A DNA stretch of 45,398 bases from a virus: the IMG/VR virus record IMGVR_UViG_3300032323_002752, positions 1 through 45,398 of that record, one strand, 5' to 3'. Of the stretch, positions 10,133 to 17,532 are shown piece after piece. A program made the translations under genes and the position numbers. How positions within the stretch are numbered: position 1 is the stretch's first letter; each line of letters opens with the position of its first letter. The notes under the pieces are model-generated. The model had not been told where the DNA came from and did not search any database. It saw only the letters and a program-made list of their open reading frames with translations.

Positions 10133-10688
10133 CCCCATAAACCCACAAAATATCGTTGATAGATTTGCAGACTATGTAGTGGCCACAGGCAATGCAGGAA
10201 TTGTTTGGGGAACAGATGCGATTCCATTCGGTGAAATGGATGTGTCTTACTTTGGTGGAACAACATCAGGTAAATCAATAGGAATTTCTGGCTCAAATAT
10301 TAATGCGGTTGGTGATATAATCACAGCCTCAAACATCTATAATACACTTGTCACTGAAACAGCAACATTTACAAACATTAGAAACCTAAGAGCATTACTA
10401 TTCGTTGATGGTGGTGGTGGAAATACAGGTTCTAGGCCAGATCCAGGATATGTATACGATAACACACAAGTTGCATACTTGAATTCTTCATATTTACAAA
10501 GCATTGGTTCACCTAATCCTTCGGATGTATCTTCTGGAAATTCAGCAACCAGTTCAGGTTTAGAAACATTCTTTGCAAATTTGCAATCAGCTTATAATAC
10601 AGCAAGAGCAACGACAGAAACTATACAGATTAATGTGTGTCACGCATCTTGTCATTCATCATGTCACGGCTCTAGAGGAAGAAGATAA
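10116..10688 (+). CDS. Virion-like protein with C-terminal (CHxS)3 tail
   Basis: A 190-residue protein I do not place in a named family. Residues 1-170 are soluble, Gly/Ser/Asn/Thr-rich and beta-prone, like fibre or tip proteins, with a GGGGNTG segment near residue 108. They contain no cysteine. The last 16 residues hold Cys175-His176, Cys179-His180 and Cys183-His184, each followed by x-Ser, then a basic Arg-Gly-Arg-Arg end. All three cysteines of the protein lie in this tail. Such a leader-like body with a short repeated tail, next to radical SAM/SPASM genes, looks like a modification substrate. The tail resembles the His-Xaa-Ser repeats of HxsA proteins but with Cys interleaved. Alternatives are a metal-binding tail or disulfide anchor. 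Confidence 0.75.
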   Translation: MATLNNPINPQNIVDRFADYVVATGNAGIVWGTDAIPFGEMDVSYFGGTTSGKSIGISGSNINAVGDIITASNIYNTLVTETATFTNIRNLRALLFVDGGGGNTGSRPDPGYVYDNTQVAYLNSSYLQSIGSPNPSDVSSGNSATSSGLETFFANLQSAYNTARATTETIQINVCHASCHSSCHGSRGRR

Positions 10689-11410
10689 TGAATATAATTG
10701 AAACTGTTGCACCAATTTCTATTGAAGAATTGAAAAAATATTTTACAGATAAGAATAATTTTTATCTAATTGATTATTCAAAATCAAAGTTAAAAGGTAA
10801 AAAACTTTTAACATATTTAAGTAATTTGGAAATTCCTTCAGACATAAACTTTATAGGTACAACAGAAGAAGAATTCTCTGAGATATTTAAAGAATATTTG
10901 AATTTGGAAATGATTTGTAATGTGCCATCACTTGAAAAAATTACGATTGATATTCTAAAAGAATTTAAAGGACTATCAAACCAAAGTATATTTGACGGTC
11001 TAATACAAGACAACACAGATATCCTTAAAGAATGGGTATCTAAACTAGACAGTTTAACTTTATACAATATGTATTCAATTGGTGATGAAGAATTTAAAAA
11101 ATTTGTTGAATCACATACATTAGATGAAACCAATTGTCTTAAAGGTGTTAATTTTGTTAGCCTATTGAAACATAAAGAATTTTACAGTCTATATGAAAAA
11201 ATAGAACAACGAGATTTGAAATTTTATAAAAAATATTTTGAAGATTATATGTTCAAAGGAAAGAATCTATATTCCTATTGGGCAAACGAAAACAACCCCA
11301 TGTTCCTATTAACATTCGGTATTGCTGGCGGTCTTGTTACGGGCGATGATTATGTTTCAATTAAAAAACAAACAATTCAGGAGTTAAAGGATGTTTCACC
11401 TATTCAGTAA
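10688..11410 (+). CDS. Unknown protein in radical SAM cassette (240 aa)
   Basis: A 240-residue protein I do not recognise. It is Lys/Glu/Leu-rich and looks soluble and mostly helical, with no signal peptide or clear membrane segment. A hydrophobic glycine-containing stretch (FLLTFGIAGGLVTGDD) lies near residues 208-223. Its start codon overlaps the stop of the Cys-His-x-Ser protein by one base (TAATG), indicating translational coupling. Its end overlaps the next gene by 20 nt. Position between the putative substrate and further enzymes makes a partner role, such as substrate recognition or delivery, conceivable, but no sequence feature demonstrates it. Confidence 0.7.
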   Translation: MNIIETVAPISIEELKKYFTDKNNFYLIDYSKSKLKGKKLLTYLSNLEIPSDINFIGTTEEEFSEIFKEYLNLEMICNVPSLEKITIDILKEFKGLSNQSIFDGLIQDNTDILKEWVSKLDSLTLYNMYSIGDEEFKKFVESHTLDETNCLKGVNFVSLLKHKEFYSLYEKIEQRDLKFYKKYFEDYMFKGKNLYSYWANENNPMFLLTFGIAGGLVTGDDYVSIKKQTIQELKDVSPIQ

Positions 11411-12425
11411 GGTATATGTAACTAGTGATTCTACAATAGATTTAGATTTTGATAGAGTAGTCATATCTAACAAATATGGAGTCGGTATGTATGAGGCTTT
11501 GGATAAAGTTTCTTATGGAGAATTATGTGCATATGGAAAAACCATAGATTCTGCTCTGAATGGAAAAACATTCAGTGCGTTTATCAATTCTTTATTACAA
11601 AAAGTAAACAATACAGGGAAAAAAGTTATAATTTATGTTGATGATAATAATTTTTCAAAATTTATGTCACTATGGTTCAAATCAATATTTTTGAATCCTA
11701 CAGCAGAATCATCTTGGAAAATAATTGATGATTATATTAGAAAAGAAAAGATACTGAAGAATTGGAGATATTCTTCAACCTCAACCGAATCTGATATCTT
11801 TAAAGAAGTGACTGAAGTTAAATTCATTGAACATTTTAATGAAGCACAGCCACAAAATTTATCTTCAATAACTTCTGAATTAAGTTTTGAAATTTTGTTA
11901 GCTTCATATTTGGCAGACGGTACACAAAAAGATTCTTTGAAACAAACATTGAACACATTATTGAATAGAAGTATGCAAGAGTTGGTAATAGAAATTAAAC
12001 ATACATATGTAAAAAATTACAGAAAACCTGCATTTCCATCTTTGCCTGTTGAACTCACATTCTTTTCAGACTCATCATTGTATAAGAGTGAATCTATTGG
12101 TAGAGTAAGTGGTTCGTCTCCTGTTGATTTGATTGGTGCAACATCAGAAGATATTGAATTATTTAAACAAACAGCCGTCAAAGTTCTTACTGAATGGGAC
12201 CAGTTTAACTCAAATTCCAATATTGTCAATCGTGTGGGACTAATTAACTTCGTTAGAACAGAAATCACAGATGAACAACTGAATTATTTAATCAATTTTG
12301 AAAAGACATCTTTAAGTAACACTAGATTATATTCTTCCGCTGATGAAGAAAAAATTAATATTTACTTTTTGGATTTTGTTTTGAACTCAACACAAGAGAA
12401 TTTGACAGATTATATTTTAAAATGA
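11391..12425 (+). CDS. Unknown protein in radical SAM cassette (344 aa)
   Basis: A 344-residue protein without a family I can name. The N-terminal 100 residues (MFHLFSKVYVTSD, later KKVIIYVDDNNFSKFM) alternate beta strands and helices and could form a small Rossmann-like or PIN-like lobe. The rest is helical and Ser/Leu/Lys-rich. There are almost no cysteines and no catalytic motif. It overlaps its upstream neighbour by 20 nt and the downstream oxygenase by 4 nt (ATGA), so it belongs to the same translationally coupled block. It may be a structural or adaptor protein for the modification enzymes (inference only). Confidence 0.7.
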   Translation: MFHLFSKVYVTSDSTIDLDFDRVVISNKYGVGMYEALDKVSYGELCAYGKTIDSALNGKTFSAFINSLLQKVNNTGKKVIIYVDDNNFSKFMSLWFKSIFLNPTAESSWKIIDDYIRKEKILKNWRYSSTSTESDIFKEVTEVKFIEHFNEAQPQNLSSITSELSFEILLASYLADGTQKDSLKQTLNTLLNRSMQELVIEIKHTYVKNYRKPAFPSLPVELTFFSDSSLYKSESIGRVSGSSPVDLIGATSEDIELFKQTAVKVLTEWDQFNSNSNIVNRVGLINFVRTEITDEQLNYLINFEKTSLSNTRLYSSADEEKINIYFLDFVLNSTQENLTDYILK

Positions 12426-13051
12426 ACCATGATTTATATTATGAAAATGGTTTTTTTAAAACAGAAATTGATGATGTAACAAAAAAACTGTTGTGGAATG
12501 AAATTTATAATACCGAATGGATTGCAGATGGTGTTGAAAACATTTATAAAGAAATACCCGTTTGGTATCAAAGCAAAAATAAATATAATTTAAATCCAGA
12601 TGGATCAAATCGTTCTCAATATGAGAGAGATATTGGTTCCGACATTCTAAAAAATACTCCAAAATCTTTAATTGAAATAGGACTTGATTTAACCCAATCA
12701 AGTCCTTTTAATTTTTTTAAAAAGTATTATAAAAAAGCTGAACTTCAATATATAGATTTATGGAATGGTTCAGAAGAAATACCATATCACTTTGACACAA
12801 TAAATGGTGCAGATACCTTGGTGTTGATATACTTGACAGAGCAAGAATCTTGGGATAAAAATTGGGGTGGCACAATTACAATGAAGAAACAGGTGGGAGA
12901 AAAAATTCATTTTGAAGAAGAAGTTTTGCCAAATGATGGTGTTATGCTTATTGTAAATAATGCAAACCCACTAGTCTACCATAAAGTTTCATCTTTAAAA
13001 AATACATCCATAAATAGATATACATTTTCATTCATTTATAGGTGGTTTTGA
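12422..13051 (+). CDS. 2OG-Fe(II) oxygenase, short paralogue
   Basis: A 209-residue protein with the full double-stranded beta-helix signature of a 2-oxoglutarate/Fe(II) oxygenase. His123-x-Asp125 (PYHFD) and His187 would bind iron, and Arg199, twelve residues after the distal histidine, would bind 2-oxoglutarate. The strands VLIYLTE and WGGTITM between them are typical of prolyl-hydroxylase-like members. It is clearly paralogous to the C-terminal half of the protein at 14053-15153, sharing the WNGSE, WGG and NRYTF blocks. It lies between unknown genes and a radical SAM gene. It probably hydroxylates an amino-acid side chain or a sugar; the substrate is unproven. Confidence 0.85.
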   Translation: MNHDLYYENGFFKTEIDDVTKKLLWNEIYNTEWIADGVENIYKEIPVWYQSKNKYNLNPDGSNRSQYERDIGSDILKNTPKSLIEIGLDLTQSSPFNFFKKYYKKAELQYIDLWNGSEEIPYHFDTINGADTLVLIYLTEQESWDKNWGGTITMKKQVGEKIHFEEEVLPNDGVMLIVNNANPLVYHKVSSLKNTSINRYTFSFIYRWF

Positions 13052-13055
13052 TTTG
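13039..13055 (+). promoter_or_regulatory. RBS and TTG start of radical SAM B
   Basis: An AGGTGG purine-rich sequence at 13039-13044 lies eight bases before TTG at 13053. No ATG is available before the CX3CX2C motif in this frame, so the TTG start is favoured. The RBS is inside the last codons of the upstream oxygenase. Confidence 0.5.
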
Positions 13056-14078
13056 ATAGCTGAACATTTATTAAACATTCATGATAAGAGACCAGATGTT
13101 GGTGAAATTATTGTTACATTATTTGAATATTGTGATTTGAATTGTCTTTTTTGCAATCAAGACCATGATAGTTATGAAGGTATAAATTCAATAGTCAATA
13201 AGTTTGAAGAAATCAAACTGTCAATAGACCAACTAATTTCAAAAGGCAAAAAGTCATTTTCCATACACATGATGGGTGGTGAACTTTTTTCCGATAAAAT
13301 AGAAGATAGTGTTTTTGATGATTACCGAATATTAACAGAAAAAACATTACAATATGGTAAAGAAAAAAACATACCAATAGAAGTATCCTTTGTTACGAAT
13401 TTTGTCTGGACAAAAAAAGACAGGGTGAAAAATTTTTTAGATGCGAACAATTTAAAAGTAATGACCAGTTACGACCCAGCTGGAAGATTTAATGCAAATA
13501 CTTTTGAAATATATAAAGCAAATGTGGTGGAATTTAAAGATTACATACAAACCGTCAATGTCATTATGACCAAACCTAACATTGATAAGTTTATGAAAAA
13601 TCAAGTTCCTTTTTTTGATTTCATCTATGATAATTTTGCCATATATTTTGACTACTATGGTCCTGGTAAAAATCACGAATTTTTATTAGCTAAAGATATT
13701 GAACTTAGAGATTTTATGAAGTATATGTTTGATACTTGGCCTAAATGTTATCCATTTAAAACATTTGATGTTAAAACAAAAAATAAAATGTCTTGCATGG
13801 ATACACTAACTGTAATGCCAAACGGTGAATGGGGTGGATGTGGCCATTTTGAAAAATTAGTAAAAATTATACCTATCAAAAACATAACTGAAGAGCAATG
13901 GTTTGAAAGTTATAATTGTTTTGAATGTGAACATTTTCAAAGATGTTCAATGGGTTGTTTTATGAGTAATCACGTAAAAGATATGAGAACTCAAAAAACT
14001 TGTTGGTTAAAAGAAGTATATGATTATGTTGATTTAGAAGATAGGAAAACAAATGATTGTAGCATTAATAGAACATAA
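13053..14078 (+). CDS. Radical SAM/SPASM protein B
   Basis: A 341-residue radical SAM protein. The cluster motif CX3CX2C is Cys27, Cys31 and Cys34, and the SAM-binding glycines are GGEL at residues 75-78. The C-terminal third carries a SPASM-type cysteine set: CMDTL, then GGCGHF, then C-x2-C-x5-C-x3-C and a final Cys before the last helix. It uses a TTG start placed one base after the upstream stop. It is distant in sequence from the radical SAM protein at 9068, so it is not a recent duplication. Probable role: formation of a thioether, C-C or similar cross-link or other radical modification on a peptide; the target is not known. Confidence 0.88.
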   Translation: MIAEHLLNIHDKRPDVGEIIVTLFEYCDLNCLFCNQDHDSYEGINSIVNKFEEIKLSIDQLISKGKKSFSIHMMGGELFSDKIEDSVFDDYRILTEKTLQYGKEKNIPIEVSFVTNFVWTKKDRVKNFLDANNLKVMTSYDPAGRFNANTFEIYKANVVEFKDYIQTVNVIMTKPNIDKFMKNQVPFFDFIYDNFAIYFDYYGPGKNHEFLLAKDIELRDFMKYMFDTWPKCYPFKTFDVKTKNKMSCMDTLTVMPNGEWGGCGHFEKLVKIIPIKNITEEQWFESYNCFECEHFQRCSMGCFMSNHVKDMRTQKTCWLKEVYDYVDLEDRKTNDCSINRT

Positions 14079-15153
14079 TAAAGATTTTATAGCAGAAGAA
14101 AGTATATGCTATATCAGAAAAAAATATCCTAGTTTCAAATTTGATTATGAACTCTTGCGTAGAGATATTCATATGATTATTGATATCTTTATGGGAGAAC
14201 TTCATGTTGAAGGTGGAGTATACTCATATGATATTGAAGATGGTCGTGATGATTCATATTATCAATTAAACAGATATAAGAGGTCGTTTACAGTTTTTAG
14301 AAACCATAGTGAAGAAACTATTGATTGTATTCAATATACATCAGGTTTGATTAAAAAAGTTGTAAAAAATGAAACGGTTGAAAATGTCTTAAACACATTC
14401 TTCAAACAAATAAAAGATGAAAGTCAAACTTTACCTGATGATAAAATGGTTGACTTTGATGCAATCGTGGGTTTGATAATCTCAAATTCTTCAGCTGGTG
14501 CGGCAAGAAACTATCACATAGATTTTATTGAAGAATACTTTGATAAAGGCTTTGTTGTTACTAAAATTCCTCCACACATACATGAACAACTTTGGGAACA
14601 AGTTCGCAATACAAATTGGATTGACGCCAAAAATTCCACATATAAAAAAGTTCCAGATTGGTATCATGAGAACGAAAAACATTATGTTGACCCAACAGGA
14701 TTTGACCGACCTGATTATGAGAGAAAAGTTGCAGCTGATATTTTTACAAATGCGCCACAAAGTTTGATTGATATTTCAGATGAATTGATTAAGGATGATA
14801 CATTCAAACCTTTAAGAATGTATAGACCTCCAAATCCTGTCACCAAATATTTACATTTCTGGAATGGTAGTGAAAATTCACCACATCACGTTGATGCTAT
14901 TGACGGTTCAGATTTAATGGTATTTCTTTACCTAACTGAAGAAACCGATTGGAAAGAAGAATGGGGTGGGTATATTAATATTATGAAAGAAGTTAACTCT
15001 GAAATTACTAACACAAGAACAATTCTTCCAAATAATGGCGTAATGGTTTTAGTTAATAATTCAGCACCAATCTTTAAACACGGCATTCGTAATTTAATTA
15101 AACGTGATGTGAATAGATATACATTTATTTTTCACTATACGTGGACATATTGA
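14053..15153 (+). CDS. 2OG-Fe(II) oxygenase with N-terminal extension
   Basis: A 366-residue, two-part protein. Residues 1-155 form a domain I do not recognise, with several aromatic and acidic residues and a central MGELHVEGGVYSYD segment. Residues 157-366 are a 2OG-Fe(II) oxygenase paralogous to the 209-residue protein at 12422. His279-x-Asp281 and His343 would bind iron, and Arg355 lies twelve residues after the distal His. A good ribosome site (AGGA at 14043-14046) precedes the ATG, which overlaps the upstream radical SAM gene by 26 nt. The extra domain may give substrate binding or different specificity (inference). Oxygenase class is firm; the reaction is unknown. Confidence 0.84.
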   Translation: MIVALIEHNKDFIAEESICYIRKKYPSFKFDYELLRRDIHMIIDIFMGELHVEGGVYSYDIEDGRDDSYYQLNRYKRSFTVFRNHSEETIDCIQYTSGLIKKVVKNETVENVLNTFFKQIKDESQTLPDDKMVDFDAIVGLIISNSSAGAARNYHIDFIEEYFDKGFVVTKIPPHIHEQLWEQVRNTNWIDAKNSTYKKVPDWYHENEKHYVDPTGFDRPDYERKVAADIFTNAPQSLIDISDELIKDDTFKPLRMYRPPNPVTKYLHFWNGSENSPHHVDAIDGSDLMVFLYLTEETDWKEEWGGYINIMKEVNSEITNTRTILPNNGVMVLVNNSAPIFKHGIRNLIKRDVNRYTFIFHYTWTY

Positions 15154-15159
15154 TGTTTT

Positions 15160-16227
15160 ATGGAATTAATTATAAAACCGACCGAAAGGTGCAACTTTAA
15201 ATGCACCTTTTGTTCAAGCACCAATATCACCGAAGATAAGTCTGTTGAATTAGACCACGAATACATTTTTCGTTTTCTCAAAAGATATCCTGAAACAAAT
15301 ACCATCATAGTTAATGGTGGTGACCCATTGATGATGAATCCAGAATACTATTGGAAAATTATAGATTATTTGGATGAGAATGAGTTGTCAACAGGAATCA
15401 GTTTTACTTCCAATCTTTGGCCATTTTATAAAAACCCCGATAAATGGATTGACTTGTTCAGACACAAAAGAATGGGAATTGCAACATCGTTTCAGTATGG
15501 TGGTGGAAGATTAAAAGGTGATTTGTCTGAATTCACCGAAGAAGATTTTTGGAATGTTTCTGATAAAATGTTAGAATTGGTGGGTTACAGACCAGATTTT
15601 ATCTCAGTGATAACAGAAGAAAATGTTAATAGAGCGATTGATAATGTTTTATTAGCTAAAAAAATGAGTGTGGAATGTAAGTTGAATTATGCTTTCAGTT
15701 CCGGTCCACCAGTTCAGTTTCGTGGCATTACAATGGGTCAACAAGGCAAACCATATATGTTGGCTGACATCTATGAGATATATGTTAAGATATGGGAGAT
15801 GGGATTAACTGATTGGGAATACAACACCAAACAGATGGTCAAGCGACTGAGAGGCAATTCAACCACTTGTCCTCAGAATAGAGATTGTGATTCCAGTATC
15901 AGAACATTACAACCATCAGGTGACTACTATTCTTGTGGTGCTTTCGGTGACGATAAAGAATATTCCATAGACTTTGAAACTGAAATGTCTGGTAAGAAAA
16001 TATTTCCAATTAAACACGAAGTTGATTTACAATCATTAAAACAATCATGTTATTCTTGTCCAATGTTTCAAATTTGTAACGGTTGTAAAAAAACAATTAA
16101 AGATTTGAAAAGTCATGGCTTAGTTGAGAAGCATTGTAAAAAAATGAAAACTCTAGCTCCTAGTATAATTCAGGCAAACCAAATGGAGTTGGAAGTTACC
16201 CCATATGTTAATGAGGAATTAGTGTGA
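15160..16227 (+). CDS. Radical SAM/SPASM protein C
   Basis: A 355-residue radical SAM protein beginning MELIIKPTERCNFKCTFC. The cluster cysteines are Cys11, Cys15 and Cys18, and a GGDP at residues 53-56 replaces the commoner GGEP. The C-terminal part has a long cysteine set (CPQNRDC, YSCGAF, SCYSCPMFQICNGC, then a final CKK) consistent with SPASM auxiliary clusters. The beginning (K-P-T-x-x-C-N-F-x-C-x-F-C) is typical of peptide and protein maturases. Its stop overlaps the next radical SAM gene by 3 nt. No ribosome site is obvious ahead of the ATG; coupling to the upstream oxygenase, six bases away, is likely. Substrate unknown. Confidence 0.9.
   Translation: MELIIKPTERCNFKCTFCSSTNITEDKSVELDHEYIFRFLKRYPETNTIIVNGGDPLMMNPEYYWKIIDYLDENELSTGISFTSNLWPFYKNPDKWIDLFRHKRMGIATSFQYGGGRLKGDLSEFTEEDFWNVSDKMLELVGYRPDFISVITEENVNRAIDNVLLAKKMSVECKLNYAFSSGPPVQFRGITMGQQGKPYMLADIYEIYVKIWEMGLTDWEYNTKQMVKRLRGNSTTCPQNRDCDSSIRTLQPSGDYYSCGAFGDDKEYSIDFETEMSGKKIFPIKHEVDLQSLKQSCYSCPMFQICNGCKKTIKDLKSHGLVEKHCKKMKTLAPSIIQANQMELEVTPYVNEELV
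16213..16226 (+). promoter_or_regulatory. RBS and GTG start of radical SAM D
   Basis: GAGGAA at 16213-16218 precedes a GTG start (16224-16226) by five bases. The GTG overlaps the TGA stop of the upstream gene as GTGA. No ATG exists before the conserved cluster motif, so the GTG start is the best reading. Confidence 0.6.
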
Positions 16228-17147
16228 TTTTATCGGTAAACCCATGGTACTACTGTAACTTTAGGTGTGACTTTTGTTATCTAACTGAAAGTCAATTGGA
16301 AGACACCAAGCTGTTACCGATTGAAATTTTAGAAGAAAGATTGATAGAGATTTCAAGTCACGCCAAAATTGACATGGTAGACTTGTATGGTGGAGAAGTG
16401 GGAATATTGCCTAATGAATATGTTTCGGCAATTAAAGATTTGTTACACACTTACGGTATAGATGATATTAACCTGATAACTAATTTGTCTATGGTCAATG
16501 ATATAGTGACCGATGAAGATTTCTATATCTCGGTCAGTTATGATTTTGAAGCTAGAGAGAAACACGAACAGGTTTGGAGAAATATGTTGTTACTTAAACG
16601 ACCATTCTCCGTTCTTATGTTGGCCAGTCCAAAGTTGATTCAAAAAGATGTCAATGAGATGATACAGGCCTTCAATCTAATACCTAATGTTTGTAGTGTA
16701 GAGATTAAACCATACTCAACTAATCAGGCCAATCAGTTAAATATTAATTACCGTGAATATGAAGAATTCGTTAAGAAGTGGATTACAAGTCCAATAAAGA
16801 AAAATTTTTCATTTACAAACGAACAACTTATAGAACAGAGTATATCTGGAGAAAGAAATAGTTTTTCGGATGACCATATCTATATAACACCATCAGGTAA
16901 ATATGGTGTATTGGAGTTTGACTTAAACGATAACGAATTCTTCTTAGAATATGAAACTTTTGATGATTATTTGAACTGGTGTGAAAGAGAAAAGAAAAGA
17001 GTTGCAAAAAATAAATTTTGTTCTGAATGTAAGTATTTTGGCAATTGTCTATCCGAACACCTAAGAGAAGTTAAGAACTTAGACAATAGTTGTAATGGAT
17101 TTAGACTATTATTAGATTGGTATAAAGATGAAAGAGTGGAAAATTAG
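16224..17147 (+). CDS. Radical SAM protein D with short C-terminal Cys cluster
   Basis: A 307-residue radical SAM protein, the shortest of the four. The cluster motif is Cys11, Cys15 and Cys18 within VNPWYYCNFRCDFCY, and a YGGE sequence covers residues 55-58. Instead of a full SPASM domain the C-terminus has C-x2-C-x5-C followed later by one more Cys, enough for one auxiliary Fe-S cluster (twitch-like). It follows radical SAM C with a GTGA overlap and itself overlaps the next small gene by 20 nt, so the pair C/D may act together, as paired radical SAM enzymes do in some RiPP systems such as Hxs. Pairing and substrate are inferred. Confidence 0.86.
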   Translation: MILSVNPWYYCNFRCDFCYLTESQLEDTKLLPIEILEERLIEISSHAKIDMVDLYGGEVGILPNEYVSAIKDLLHTYGIDDINLITNLSMVNDIVTDEDFYISVSYDFEAREKHEQVWRNMLLLKRPFSVLMLASPKLIQKDVNEMIQAFNLIPNVCSVEIKPYSTNQANQLNINYREYEEFVKKWITSPIKKNFSFTNEQLIEQSISGERNSFSDDHIYITPSGKYGVLEFDLNDNEFFLEYETFDDYLNWCEREKKRVAKNKFCSECKYFGNCLSEHLREVKNLDNSCNGFRLLLDWYKDERVEN

Positions 17148-17532
17148 GCAAGAAATCTATCATAGATTGAACACAGAATATTCGGATGATTTAAGTTTAC
17201 ACCACATTGAAATGACAGAAAATGTGGTTGAAAATGCTATTAGATATTTCAATGAAAGAGATATAGGCTGGATATACCCATCTAAAAGTTATATGGTTGG
17301 CATATGCTATGCTAAATGGTTATCTGAACAATTTGGTAAAGAACCAATTGATTATCTAAACGAAGAAGATTTGTTATATAGAAATGACCCATACTTTGTA
17401 ACCTATGATAAAGACAAAGTTACTTATGATGAAATATTAAGTAAAATTGGTGGTTGGAATTTCAAATTTGAGGGTATGGTTCCTGATGTTAAGGAATATT
17501 TTAATGAGGAGTTTATGATTGAAAACTTTTAA
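17128..17532 (+). CDS. Small unknown protein between maturase and oxygenase
   Basis: A 134-residue acidic, Tyr/Glu/Asp-rich protein, apparently helical and soluble. I do not recognise its family. Notable blocks are YPSKSYMVGICYAKWLSEQF near residues 49-69 and a C-terminus FNEEFMIENF. It overlaps the upstream radical SAM gene by 20 nt and the downstream oxygenase start by 14 nt, so it is embedded in the modification cassette. Its size would suit a substrate-recognition or accessory protein, but nothing in the sequence proves this. Confidence 0.65.
   Translation: MKEWKIRQEIYHRLNTEYSDDLSLHHIEMTENVVENAIRYFNERDIGWIYPSKSYMVGICYAKWLSEQFGKEPIDYLNEEDLLYRNDPYFVTYDKDKVTYDEILSKIGGWNFKFEGMVPDVKEYFNEEFMIENF
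17506..17521 (+). promoter_or_regulatory. RBS and TTG start of oxygenase at 17519
   Basis: GAGGAG at 17506-17511 is an almost ideal Shine-Dalgarno sequence seven bases before TTG (17519). The nearby ATG at 17515 is in another frame and belongs to the end of the preceding gene, so TTG is the real start. Confidence 0.65.

Noticed and set aside
12402-12421. TTGACA and an AT-rich stretch resembling a host-type promoter before 12422
   Set aside because: The spacing between the two elements is much too short for a sigma-70 promoter and the sequence lies inside a coding region of AT-rich DNA.
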